Shown piece by piece: positions 1 through 10,594 of a DNA stretch of 64,000 nt. The position numbers were made by a program, and so were the translations under genes. A model generated the notes under the pieces. The model made no database searches. It saw nothing but the letters and a program-made list of their open reading frames with translations, and was not told the DNA's origin. The stretch spans positions 4,464,001 to 4,528,000 of the forward strand of contig JAHRBS010000004.1 of NCBI GenBank assembly GCA_024305745.1. Direction: 5' to 3'. Position 1 is the stretch's first letter. Each line of letters opens with the position of its first letter. This DNA is from Polyporus tsugae. Lineage: Eukaryota; Basidiomycota; Agaricomycetes; Polyporales; Polyporaceae.

Positions 1-826
1 TCGAACGGCCACTCGAACGGCATCGGTCCTCCCGAGTCTTCGCTCCGGAATACCAGCGCGGACACGCGCAAGGAGCGATCTGCCTCAGCATCACCGTCGA
101 CAGGCCGCGGGGACGACACTTCGACAGCGGACCCCTCACAGCGTGCGCAGACGGAGGGAGGTGCGGACGAAGGCCCGGATGCGTCGACGCTGATGGCTCT
201 GCAAGCCGTGCTTGCGTTCCAGAAGGAGCAAGGGGCGCGTGAAGCAGAGGCGCGGGCTGCCAGTGCGAGCACCGGCAAGGCGTCGACGCCACCGTCTCCC
301 TTGGAAGCAACTTCGCAGGCCGTGCTAGTCGAAGGCCCGCCAGATGCTGGACCTTCCGTCGTGCCCACTGCTCAGATCGACCCCGACCTCGACGCCGTAG
401 GAGAGCCTGACGGCGAGGACATCGTTTCTCCCAGTGAAGGGTCGACAGAAAGAGGTAAATCCGCGGAGGAGTTCGTGTCGGAGGACGGGACGCTGATGCT
501 GAATCCCGGTGAGCTGGACACGAAGCGTGCGACGACTGTGGAGCTGACGGCGATGCTTGTAGCGGAGCTGCTAACTCAGGTGAGCCGCGTCTTCGCTGTC
601 GTGACTTTGCGATGTTCTGAATAGGTTTTCTGTGCAGGAATCCCTAGCCTCGCCGCGACCGGGGAGCCGTGCGCAGACGGTGACACACGCGCATCCAACC
701 ACCGCTTTCTCACGAGCGTGGCCGTGCGCCGTGTTTCATGCTGACGCGGTGTTTGTCCCAGGGCCGTGCATGCGACGGACTTCAGCCAGAGAAACAAACA
801 CGGACTGCGGTTGTGCTTTTGCTTGA
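1..826 (+). CDS. C2H2 zinc-finger protein, 3' part only (left copy)
   Basis: This is the C-terminal part of a zinc-finger gene whose 5' end lies outside the window. Base 1 is in frame with the long last-but-one exon of the complete paralogue at 12,529-14,232. Exon 1-579 ends at LTQ before a GT-AG intron (580-637), and the last exon is 638-826. The visible protein is low-complexity (SASPS, EAEARAASAS) and carries no finger because those exons are upstream. The last exon reads ESLASPRPGSRAQ and runs about 60 residues further than the short ESLASPPPEP ending of the 12.5-14.2 kb copy, because the sequence after CCTAGCCTC is different. The same long tail occurs in the right-arm copy at 27,935. It is probably a transcription factor by family; whether this copy is intact cannot be judged. 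Confidence 0.75.
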
Positions 827-1936
827 ATCATGTTCTTTTCACGTCAGCTGGCTACATTCGTGTTTGAATCACTTGGCTGCATTTCGAGGGCAGTTGGCGA
901 GACAGGTTTGAAAGGGCACTCGGGAGGCAGGCGTGTAAGTAGTCACAACAAATATATTTCGTTCGTCCTAACAGGATGCAGCGTGCACTACAAAACAGAA
1001 CATGTACAGGATCCGAAGGCCATGCACCTAGAGATACTGGCAATCTGCGTCGGGAAGAACACATGCAATCTGTACGTTCGAAATCGTCGCTCGCAACTCG
1101 ACCGCCCGAATCGAATGTCGTCCGAGTCCATCGCACCCGCCAGTCAATCGCTGTCGAGTCTGCAGCACGCTAAAATACAGAACTCACCCTTTTCCAGACA
1201 CTCTGCCGGACGTACTTGCCCAGAGCCGTCGAAAGCAGGCTCATTCGACTTGCCAGCTCTACTCTAAGACGGCATTGCACGCGAGACGGTGTTTCGACTC
1301 GAAACCCTTTCGAGATGTCGAAAACACGTTCAACCGATGGCCAAAAAGCTACTCACCGACGCGATGTGCATGAATTTTGGCCGGCAGTACGAGACCGCAC
1401 CCGGATGGCATCCGGCGGCTGGAGCGTCTTCGACGACGGCGCGCACCGACTCTTCTTGCTGCCGGGCGTCCCGCGCCGCGGATAAGTCGATCGTGCCCGC
1501 CCCGCCGCTCGACAAGTCGAGCGAGCTTCAAGTGCGAAACTGATAGAAACGACCTAAAATCGAGACCGGGAGAATGTCAGTGCAAACTTCGTCGATAGAA
1601 CATCGGAACAGACACTCGCCATGGCCGGAGCTCAAGGCCCCAACCAAATGCGTCAGGCGGTAGCGAGGGAACGGCCGGTCCTTTCACGGCAAAAGCGTGA
1701 GGAAACAACAGCCCACTACCTTCCTTCTACTGCCGGACACCTGAAGCATGCAACGCAAAAATCGGCCGGGCGCCCCGCGACGCAGATACCAATCGCAAGA
1801 GCTGCTCAGCTCGCACGCGCAAAAAACAACCCGCCCGGAACGGTGGAGGGGCCGTTGCATGGGAACCCGCCGCGTCCGTTTGAACGTGAAGCAGGAGCCT
1901 TCGGACGAGAGATATAACGTAAGGTACTCACTGTAA
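827..1936. repeat. Linker block between C2H2 3' end and truncated ABC gene, left copy
   Basis: This 1.1 kb block joins the 3' end of the zinc-finger gene to the broken end of the ABC pseudogene. It is present again, inverted and nearly identical by eye, at 26,801-27,934. No convincing complete gene was found. On the minus strand there is one exon-like piece at about 1,380-1,530, reading LSAARDARQQEESVRAVVED and ending at a good GTGAGTAG donor; it is preserved in the other copy. The edge with the ABC gene is sharp at 1,936/1,937 (CTGTAA next to CTGCAGCTT). Confidence 0.7.
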
Positions 1937-4193
1937 CTGCAGCTTCCGCTTCTGACCCCCACTCAATGCGCTCACATTATAGTAGACATTCTTGCCCAAG
2001 TCGCAATTCCTCAGCAACTGCTCGATATCGTCGTCCTCGGCCCTATCTGACCGCTTGACCGCCTTCCAAACTCTCAAGGTCTGGTAGCACGTCAGCTCCG
2101 GGAAAAGCACGTTCTTCTGCGGGACGATCCCGATGGTACCGCGCGGCGGCCGTTCGACTCCGCCCTCAAACGTCACGGTGCCTCTCGTGCGACCCAGGAG
2201 GCCCGCGAGGATAGTCATCGTCGTGGACTTGCCCGCGCTAGCAGACACATCGTCATCAGAAACACGTGTGCAGACGGTAGTGGCCAACGCACCCGTTCGA
2301 ACCCAGAAGCACGTATATACCGAACTTGGGGATTTCCAGGCTGAGGTCGGACACGGCCGTTACGACGTCCTTGTCGCCCTTGAAGAACGACGGCCCGAAG
2401 TCCTTGCCGAGGTTACGAATCGAGATCGCAGTATCGGGACCTATGGGCGGCACGCGGCCCTCTGTAATGTTGTGGTTTCTCTTGAAGACGCGCGACCACC
2501 AGGAGCGCGTGGATGGGTTGCGAGCATCGTAGAGGCGGCTTTCCCACAGGACCGCAAGGTATGGCCAGAGGAAGACGTTGATCTGGACGCAAAATCGTGA
2601 GCGTAGGCGGATGAAACTACAGAATTGACTCACGATGGCGGCTATGATCAGAGGAAGAAGCCTTAGCGAGTTGTCCGGGTCGGGCTGGAGGACGTTCGTA
2701 GCAATTTGGTGCACCTCCCAGCCGCATATCGCGCGAATGGCGAAGATGTAAAAGCCAGGCGGAAAGATGATCGTGAAGATGAATGCAGCGCCCGTGCTCG
2801 CACGGCTGAAGACCAACGCCAGGATGGCGAAGACGATGGCGAGGAATGTCGAGGCCACCGCGGCAAGTTGAGGACTCTTGCCGAACGGTGTGGCAACAAA
2901 GAACGACCAGCTAGCGAGGATGAAGCCGAGCAGGAGGTGGACGACGATGACAACTCCGACATTTGTTGCGGTAAAGATGCGGAAATGCCATATGATAGAG
3001 ACGATGATCCATGCCGGGAGATACGCCAGTGGAACACTGAGATGCCAGGAGCTTCATGTCCTGATAAACACGTTGAAAGGTGATGAGGAATCAAAACGAA
3101 CGGCGTACATGATACGAGCTGAATCGAGGAGACCCATAACTTTGAGGTGTGTTGTCAAGAGGTTCGCACGTTCTCCTCCAAATGAACCTGACAGCTGGTA
3201 CGATATACCGACATAACATATGAACCTAAGAGCCGGTAGGTAGTTAGATATATGCGCTGGTATCACCTCGTACTCACAGTGCAAGAACCAGCAGCGTCCT
3301 CAGTCCGCGGATATAGCCTTGAAAACGGGTGAATAACGATGATAAGTGGTCCCGAGCATTCAGACTTACTCAACCGGATCTGAGTAAACTGTTCGTCGTT
3401 GGTCTCCTGAGTGAATGGCCACTCCAACGGTGTTTGCGGCGCTGCACCAGTTTGAAGCTCAATGATGGCCTATATGCGCGTAAGCTTAGCCGCAGAACGC
3501 TGAGCACAACTGACAAGAGAACGTACGCTATCGACCGCCCACTGAAGCGGCAAAATCCTCTTCTCGTAGTCGCTAGTGTGCTTCGTGACGTCAATGCGAA
3601 ACAGCCCCCCGTCCGCCCTGAGCGTGTAGTTCAGCGGTAATGAGCCATTTGGTCCGGGTAATGAGTTGAACGCGACGGCGGCGAAGCATTCCGAGAACAA
3701 GTTAAAGTTCTGGGGGCATGTGGACGGAATGTCTTCAGGAGAATCCAGTTGTCGGACTGCACTCAGCTGCTTGCTGGAGAACCCGCTCGTGATGTGGGAT
3801 ATGATGTCGCGTGCGGAGGATTTGGACCCGGTGCCGTTCGTTCCGTCGGCCCAAACGAGGGCAAGCGAACCGTCGAAGACGTCAACGAGGCGGGGAACAG
3901 GCACTGATGTGCCTAGACCGTACTGAAATGATGTGAATGAATGCCAAGCTAATGGAAGAGAAATCGGGGGCTGAGCTTACGTTGTTAGGTTTGCTGAGGA
4001 AGATCTGGGCGACAGCGAGGAACACTCCGTACGCAATGGGCATGATGAAGCATCGTATAACGTTTAACTGATACAGGGAAGAAACCAGGGTTGTTAAGCG
4101 AGGATAGAGTGGACGTACCCAAGGATGCTTCGACATTACGACCCAATTCTTCCAAAACAATGCCCAGAACTGCCGTAAGAACAATCCCGCCAT
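1937..4193 (-). pseudogene. ABCA-type ABC transporter, 3'-truncated copy (left arm)
   Basis: This minus-strand copy matches exons 1 to 9 of the full transporter at 44,369-50,544. It starts at the same MAGLFLRQFWALFWKNW methionine (4,193), runs through the extracellular loop (DVFDGSLALVWADG), the first membrane block and most of the first nucleotide-binding domain, and stops just after the signature SALSGGQKRKLQ. The Walker B of domain 1 and the whole second half are missing. The sequence then passes directly into the linker block, giving KLQLQ and a stop. Its Walker A is split by a short intron of about 55 bp at GSNG/AGKSTT. No frameshift was noticed, so a truncated half-transporter could be made, but it would lack an ATPase core. 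The likely cause is the breakpoint of a tandem duplication. Confidence 0.85.
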
Positions 4194-4907
4194 TCTTCTG
4201 ATGCTGACCGTGGAGGACTCGAGCAAGCCTTGAGAGGGGTCAGAGAGACGGAGAGGAGTCGGCAGACGTGGTGGTGGTAGCGAGGAGCTTGGGACTCGGA
4301 CAGCGATGTCCTGAGAGGCGTTATGGGGCGCGCAGCATGTCGGACGGAGACCGTGGAGGATGGGAGAGTTGGGCCTGGCAATAGCAACGCCGGGACAGCC
4401 ATTCGGCGAGAAGGCAGGGCCATATTTGTGAGCATCATCGGCACAGAGACGCAGTGTGAGTGACTAGGGGTGCTCAATTCTCGTCGCTCGCTCATTTCGT
4501 CGCGCGCTTAAAGAGCGCCTATGGATTGGCGCGGGAATCCTGGCTCGCGTCGACCGGAAGACCGAATTTCTGCATCTCGGGCATCCTGTCACCGATTTCT
4601 TTCAAACTTCACAGGCATTCACAGAATAATGTATGCGAGCTAGTGGCGGACTTTGGCAGTATTGGCACGACATACGAAGTTGAGGCGCTCCGTGGGGAGG
4701 CCCTGGGGCGCCCGACGAAATGAGCGAGCGACGAGAATTGAGCACCCCTACTGTGAGCGCCGACAAAGGCCGACAAGCGCACATCGCATACCCGGACCCT
4801 GGCCCGATCGGAACGGGCACCGGAACTCTCCGACGCACTTCAACCACAGGCCCACGAGCTTCAACCTACGGTACCTCCTTGAACACACTTCTTCAGCTAG
4901 CAAGGAG
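4194..4907. promoter_or_regulatory. Divergent promoter of ABC copy and FunK1 kinase, split by a MITE
   Basis: The ABC copy (minus) and the kinase (plus) are transcribed away from each other from this stretch. The same intergenic sequence without the insertion is found at 43,927-44,368, where it is about 270 bp shorter. The MITE at 4,466-4,749 therefore sits between the two gene starts and could change expression of either. No TATA box was recognised. Confidence 0.55.
4466..4749. mobile_element. 284 bp MITE with 37 bp perfect terminal inverted repeats
   Basis: The ends 4,466-4,502 and 4,713-4,749 are exact inverted copies, starting AGGGGTGCTC and ending GAGCACCCCT. The inside is about 210 bp without coding capacity. 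The flanks carry ACT on both sides (4,463-4,465 and 4,750-4,752). The paralogous site at about 44,080 has the same flanking sequence joined with a single ACT, so it is the empty site and ACT is the likely 3 bp target-site duplication. The GGGGTG start resembles several cut-and-paste superfamilies; a 3 bp duplication argues against hAT (8 bp), and the family stays open. No transposase is present, so this would be a non-autonomous element. Confidence 0.9.
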
Positions 4908-7607
4908 ATGGAATGGTGGCAGGACGAGGAGGATGAGTGGTTCGACAAATATCTCCCTGATCATGATTTACCGGATGGCCTTGAATGGACGCCTTTCAGC
5001 GTCGACCTCACAACAGACCCGGAAGTCACCACATGCATGTACCCAGGCTTGGTGAGTCGCCATACGTCCTAGTGTAAGTATTGTGTAGTATCGCTCACGC
5101 CCCCTGGAAACAATGACAGCAAAAAGGCCTGCAGGACGCGATTATGATGGCGGGGTGCGATGACTTAGAAGCACTCATCACATATTGCTATCAGTATGAC
5201 GATGCCTCTTCCAACTCGAGCTGCAATGAGCCCACTCCAGAGTGTTGGCCTGAGCTGGGGATATTTTCCACCTCGTGCTCTAATCTTGGTGTCTTACGGT
5301 CTGCTGCCACCTCGCAGGTTCCTACCGATTTGTCTCTCGAGCTCGCCCGTTGCTCCGACGTTGACGTCCTCGTAGAAGTGAGGCGCGCTACAGTTTCATC
5401 CATCGGGACTCCCACCACCAATTCCCCATCACCATATGCGACATCCTCTGGAGCCGCCTCCGCGCCTAAAGATGTTTCCTCCTTCAATTTCGACCTAGAC
5501 GGGGATGGACGTCAGCTGGAGGAGTCTGTCATCGGGGTATTCAACTGCCAACATCGTCTTTTCGTCTTCATGATCTTGTTCGTGGAAGGCAAAGCGCGAC
5601 TATTGCGCTTCGACAGGACTGGGGCCTCGATGACGCCCGAGTTCGACTACACTCAATGCCCGGAGATTGTCGGGAAGTTCTTGTACCGCCTCTCTCGGAA
5701 CAGTGATGCCACGGGCCACGATCCTACTGCGACCCGCGCGAACGAGGCTGACACCACGCTATTTCGCAAGCTGCATACTCATTATCACCCGCAGTCAACC
5801 GTCGCGCGGTGTCTAGAGAACGCTGCCATGGACGGCTGGCCGGTCTACAAACTCTCCTTCGAAGGCTGCTTCTCCCCAGACGAGAACAGGGCTGTTCATC
5901 GCAGTGCTCCCATCTCCCGGCGAGAGTTCCTCATCGGGAAACCCATGTCGGTCAGCCGATCTCTCTCTGGTCGCGGTACAAAAGCACACGTCGCATATGA
6001 CATCGCGACGAAAAAGGTTGTGGTCATCAAGGACAGTTGGCGACCGAACTCGAGGAACATACCTTCTGAGTACGACACCTATCTGCTCCTGAACGACATC
6101 GAACAGGACTCTGACGAGGATGACTCACTGTCGATACCCACCCTCCTCGGTGGAGGCGATGTGGTATGCCAAGGCGTCACGCAGGAGACTCGGACTTCGA
6201 ACCCAGACCTCCTCACTCGCATCCACTTTCGTCTCGTACTCAAAGAAGTCTGTAGGCCCCTTGAAGACTTTGCGGATTCTCTCGAACTCGTCACTGCGAC
6301 GTCGTTCGCCCTCGAGGGTATTCATATTTATATTATTCGTTTCAGGAGTGCAGCAATTAATGCCATCTTCTCAGCTCATTTCATCGCATGGACAGCCGCT
6401 CGCGTCCTTCATCGAGACGTCAGTGTCGGCAATATCCTCATCCTCGACGAGGACCCAGAGGGCCCTCCTAACCCTAAGATGTCCAAGGGTTTGCTTGCGG
6501 ATTGGGATCTCGCAAAAACGAAGGACGACTTGGACAATCCAGTGTTTACGCAGAAAACGCGATCTGTAAGGCTTTTCAACAGATCGGTTGTAGTCGTCGC
6601 TTACATCAGGGTTTCAGGGAACGTGGCCATTCATTTCTGCTCGTCTCCAGCACACTGGTCCGGAACAACGTCATGAGCTTTCAGACGACCTCGAGTCCTT
6701 TGTTCACGTCCTCAACTATTGCGCAGTGAGGTACCTCCCCAACAAACTCTCGAACGACACTTTACGTGTTGCCTCCTTCATCTCCAACGTTTATGACTAC
6801 GTTCGCGAGTCTGGTCAGCTGGACAAGGGTAGTCACGAAAAGCTGGAGCTGCTGGTCGGGAATAAACCATTCGTAGAACTACGGAACCAAGACCATCCGC
6901 TGAGCCGCCTGCTCCAGACGCTTTCCGAGCTATGTTGGCAACACTATCACCACATCCAGTTCCCTCCCCCGGGCCCGCGATCTTCCCAACTCTCAGACTT
7001 TCGCCAACCAGAAGGTCGGGTGCCGAAGCTTCTCATGCGCATCCTCCAACGAACTCCGGTCCCTGACGTCGATCCTCCCACCCCACCGGTGAGGACTCTA
7101 CCCCCAGCCGATCCCACCCAGTCGCCACTGAATGATCACACCGCGATGGCAAATGCATTCGCGCGGGCTCTCCGTCGAACGACTAGTCACGGATGGCCGA
7201 CCGACGAGAAAATCACCCGAACCAAACCTCTTACATTGCTCCCGACCTCCCGAAGCGGGAAGCGACAGAGTGGTGCCCCATCGTACGCGTCTTATGGCGT
7301 TGAAGACCCGACGCACTCGGTCCCCAGTGCGAAGCGCGCCCGAGCCGCTACCAGCGATTCTCGTGACTCTCGCGACTCCCGCAACTCTCGTGGCAGGGCC
7401 TCTGGTGCGTCTGGGAGTGCACCGGGGAAGGCCCCCAAGACTTCCACGCAGAGTCGGACTCGCTCGGAGACATCTCCTCCCCGGTTCATTGACCCCATGG
7501 CTATGCGCAGCGGCGGTGAGTCGAGCCGCTCCAGGTCGACCACCCCCGAGTCACGGGATGTTTGGGGATGTCGAGGACGACATGGACACGGACGACCTCG
7601 AGCCTGA
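4908..7607 (+). CDS. FunK1-type fungal protein kinase, copy a (chimeric)
   Basis: Four exons (4,908-5,051; 5,120-6,317; 6,375-6,565; 6,618-7,607) give about 840 residues. Kinase features are the glycine-rich SLSGRGTKAHV with VVVIKDSWR (lysine), the catalytic loop VLHRDVSVGNIL (HRD...N) and LLADWDLA in the DFG place, as in the Pkinase_fungal (FunK1) family. The C-terminal third is low-complexity, Ser/Arg/Pro-rich. The start is uncertain: ATG 4,908 (MEWWQDEEDEWF) is the first good in-frame ATG outside the MITE, and the open frame continues upstream into the MITE. The first half is almost identical to copy c (41,501-43,926), the second half resembles copy b (36,944-40,030). Near 7,555 a 2 bp loss relative to copy b shifts the frame, replacing the conserved tail that ends LDDVQFD. 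Substrates are unknown. Confidence 0.8.
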
Positions 7608-8624
7608 AACTAATGAATCCGGCACTCAGGCGGCTGCCAGTGCGCGCAGTCACCAATACGCTGAGCGGATCAGCGATATGGCCGCCGGGCTGGATGACGT
7701 TCAGTTCGATTGATTCTCCTCCTCCGGTGTCTCCGAAGAATGTAGAAGGCCGCGAGTGCTTGGTAGACACGGCCAACGAAGCCGAGTGGTCGCGCTAGTA
7801 AGGACGAGGGCCGAGCTCGGGTTGCCCAGGCTATAGAGAGATACAGGTCTAAGTCCGTTGTTCTGTCATTCATGTTGTGTTTGTCGCATATTTGTTGTCT
7901 TCTGCTGTATAACCCTCATGTTTTCCAAATGATAACGCCACTGTTTGGTTGAATGATCCATGCATTAAGTACGTTCACATCAATTCCATTGTTGAAACTG
8001 AGACTAAGTACTAGACTTCAAATCACCCGTGCACCTTCATGCTCCCAGAGTGGAGGCGGTTAACGGAAATGGAACACTGACGGGCCATGTCAGCTTTAAA
8101 ATTCCCTGGAGGCACCGCAGCATAGGATTGCGCACGATCGTTCAACAGAGCGTCTCGGGCGACCTGCCTACAACCGCCTCACCTTACGCTGAGACCGCTT
8201 ATTCGTCGATCGCGCGCCCCCAATAGGTAGTAGCAGATGAGGAAAATAAAATACGTGAGTGGGACCGAACCTAGACCAGGAAATGATATAAACTGCTAAA
8301 CTACCCTCATATGAATACTCATTCGCATTGTTCATCGGAGCGTGCGAGCCGCACAACGGTTAGGCTGGATAATCCCAAGCTCGGCCACGGCCGTGTCGTG
8401 AACTTCAGCTCGAATACCACTTCGACTCGATCGGTATGACTGCCACGTCTCCATCCAGCGAGTACCAGATCAAGGCCCTTCGCAACTACTCAGATGGTGG
8501 ACGGCGGTTGGGGGCTCCACCTGCCCTGGCCCATCCGCCGAGCGATGACATGGAACACGCCGCAGTTCATAGTAGACCCACAACCATTTGTGTAGTAGCC
8601 TTGTAGTGTAGCGTGACGGGGCTA
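7608..8624. other. Intergenic, 3' ends of kinase a and F-box gene F1
   Basis: This is convergent intergenic DNA. 7,608-7,713 still holds the out-of-frame remnant of the kinase tail. 7,714-8,240 is similar to 36,420-36,940 in the right arm, and 8,240-8,400 to 34,080-34,230, both inverted. In the right arm these two pieces are separated by an extra 2.2 kb that carries F-box gene F5; here they are joined near CCAATAGGTAGTAGCAGATG. No gene was seen. Confidence 0.5.
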
Positions 8625-10387
8625 CTACGACAAGGAATCGCTGCACTGCCGTATCTTGTCCTGGACCACGTAAGCTTCCATAGCGTGCACAGTTGAACAA
8701 CAACCGCTTACCTCGATCTCGGGTACTAGATACAACGCCTCTCGATCCATGACCACCTTCGCCGTTTCGCTGCTGATCTCCACGCATGAACCCCGCTTCC
8801 CGTCCGACCAATGGAGCTCCTCATTAACATCGTCGACCTGCCACGCCTTCGACGAGGACCACTTTCTGCGGGCTTTCTGGTTCCAGTCTGTCCCGGCCCG
8901 GGTAGGAAGGTACGTGTGGCCGCAGATGGTGAGGAAGACGTACTGGAGCGTCGGAATAGCATCACAGAACCGGGTCGCAGCGGCATGGAGGTCCGCCCCG
9001 CGCACCATGTTCAAGAACTCGTCGTCGTCGAAGGCGGCACGGTTCCGGTGTGTCGGCGGTCCGTCGCCCTGGTAGACGTCGTAGTCGAAGACGATGCGGA
9101 GGTGCGTGAGGCGGAGATGCTTCATCACGTCGATCAGTTTATCCTGGAAGGGCACACGACACCGTGAATGGTTGAGCGCTGGATCTGGCATTGAATATTG
9201 AGTAGTGGCCCTCATTTACGCACCATAAGCTGATCCCAAGAGAAAGGGTCGCTGCGGACCATGGTCGGCTGCGCGCGGTGGACTTTGCAGGCAAGGAGCA
9301 TGACGAGATGCGAGAGTCCGCCCGCTGCCTCAGACGGGAACCACCCGTCTAACGTGCGCAAGCCCAGGAAGCGGTCATACAACACTAGATGGAAAGATAA
9401 TTGTCGCGGAGAGTTGACACGAAGGGGTTCATTCAGCCACACATTCTGATACGATATGTGCTGACTGATGTCCATGTGGTCGATGGGGCACTGGAGAGCC
9501 ATCAGGTGGGCCGACAGGGCAGTGCAAACGACACGGTCAAGACGCGACCAAGTGCAGGTCTTCTGCGCCTCCTTGTTCCGTTTTCGGATTACTGCATACG
9601 GCTCTGTCGTGTCCAGTCGCACCAGACCGTGAGCTATGAATATGTCCCGTAGGTTTGGGAACAGACGAAGAAGGACGTCTACTTCGTAGAAGGTACGGAT
9701 GGAATCCGTCTTGAGCGATCGCATCGCGGTGAATGGTGTCGTCACGGAAGAGGGGGAAGTGTCGAGGGTGAAGTACTGCACTTCAAGGACCTCAAGGGTC
9801 GAAGCAAAGTGGGCCAGTTGGTCGTGTAAGAAGCTCGCGGACATAAGTCCTTCTCCAGGGAGGTGACCTGGGATGTGGAGGTACCGAAGGGGTGACCGCA
9901 CGGCGATTAGAAATCTGCGCGAAACCTCCGGATGAGAGTCCGCCTCGGAGAGCACAGATAGTTCCCGTAGAGTGGTCAACTTTGCCGCAGCAATGAGTAT
10001 GGGACCATCCATAGCGGCCGTGGTGTATAGACCCTCGATGTGTGTCGCTGCTTCCAAAAGGGCTACGATGCGGGTGTGGATGAGGTCCAAGCGAGAGTGG
10101 TGCTTTTGAGGATCGAATCCAGCGCAAAAACGTTCAAGCCCATATATATATGGGGCGCGCGCGACCGCGTCCGCAAAGATGAACCTGTAAAACCTGCCGA
10201 GCGACACGGAGGACGAGAGAACGACAGGTGACATCCTGAGACGTCGCTGTAACGCCCCTCTCCTTAAGGTGGAGCAGGTGAGGGCAAAGGAGAGGGCATC
10301 GGAGACATCGGTGAGACAATTGCAGACCGTGCGCAGGACATCGAAGTTAAGGCGGGGTTGTTTCTGGTGGCCTTGATTCAGTTCCAT
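8625..10387 (-). CDS. F-box protein F1
   Basis: Three exons on the minus strand (10,387-9,224; 9,143-8,712; 8,660-8,625) encode about 543 residues. The N-terminus MELNQGHQKQPRLNFDVLRT and DVSDALSFALTCSTLRRGAL is the F-box-like start common in Agaricomycetes, expected to bind Skp1 in an SCF ubiquitin ligase. The rest is a leucine-rich region probably used for substrate binding (HLRLTHLRIVFDYDVYQG). The first intron follows DQLM, so the reading that runs on to MVRK and a stop is unspliced intron. The last exon, DKIRQCSDSLS, is only 36 bp. Its closest relative is F4 at 32,066-33,824 in the right arm. No lesion was seen. The target protein is unknown. Confidence 0.8.
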
Positions 10388-10594
10388 TGGCCGAGGTATG
10401 TTGGTCGAGACTTGGAAAGGGTGGAGGACAACGAAGAGATATCGATGCTGCAGTTCGATATTGATACTAAGGGTCGGGTCCCAAAGCGCCTATCAGCTTA
10501 GTCAACCACCATAGCTCCAGCTTCAAGCTTCAATTGCAAGCTTCAGAGACCGTCCACAACGGGACTACTACTACTCCTACATGGGATCACGACA

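Noticed and set aside
1621..1917. 98-codon frame MAGAQGPNQMRQAV in the linker block as a gene
   Set aside because: Its composition is Arg/Ala-rich without any recognised motif, and conservation between the arms is expected from the recent duplication alone.
4466..4749. Classifying the MITE as hAT from its TAGGGGTG-like end
   Set aside because: Comparison with the empty site gives a 3 bp duplication, not 8 bp, so the family is left open.
10140..10155. Palindrome CCATATATATATGG as a regulatory site
   Set aside because: It lies in coding sequence for PYIYG and recurs in the F-box paralogues because the codons are shared.
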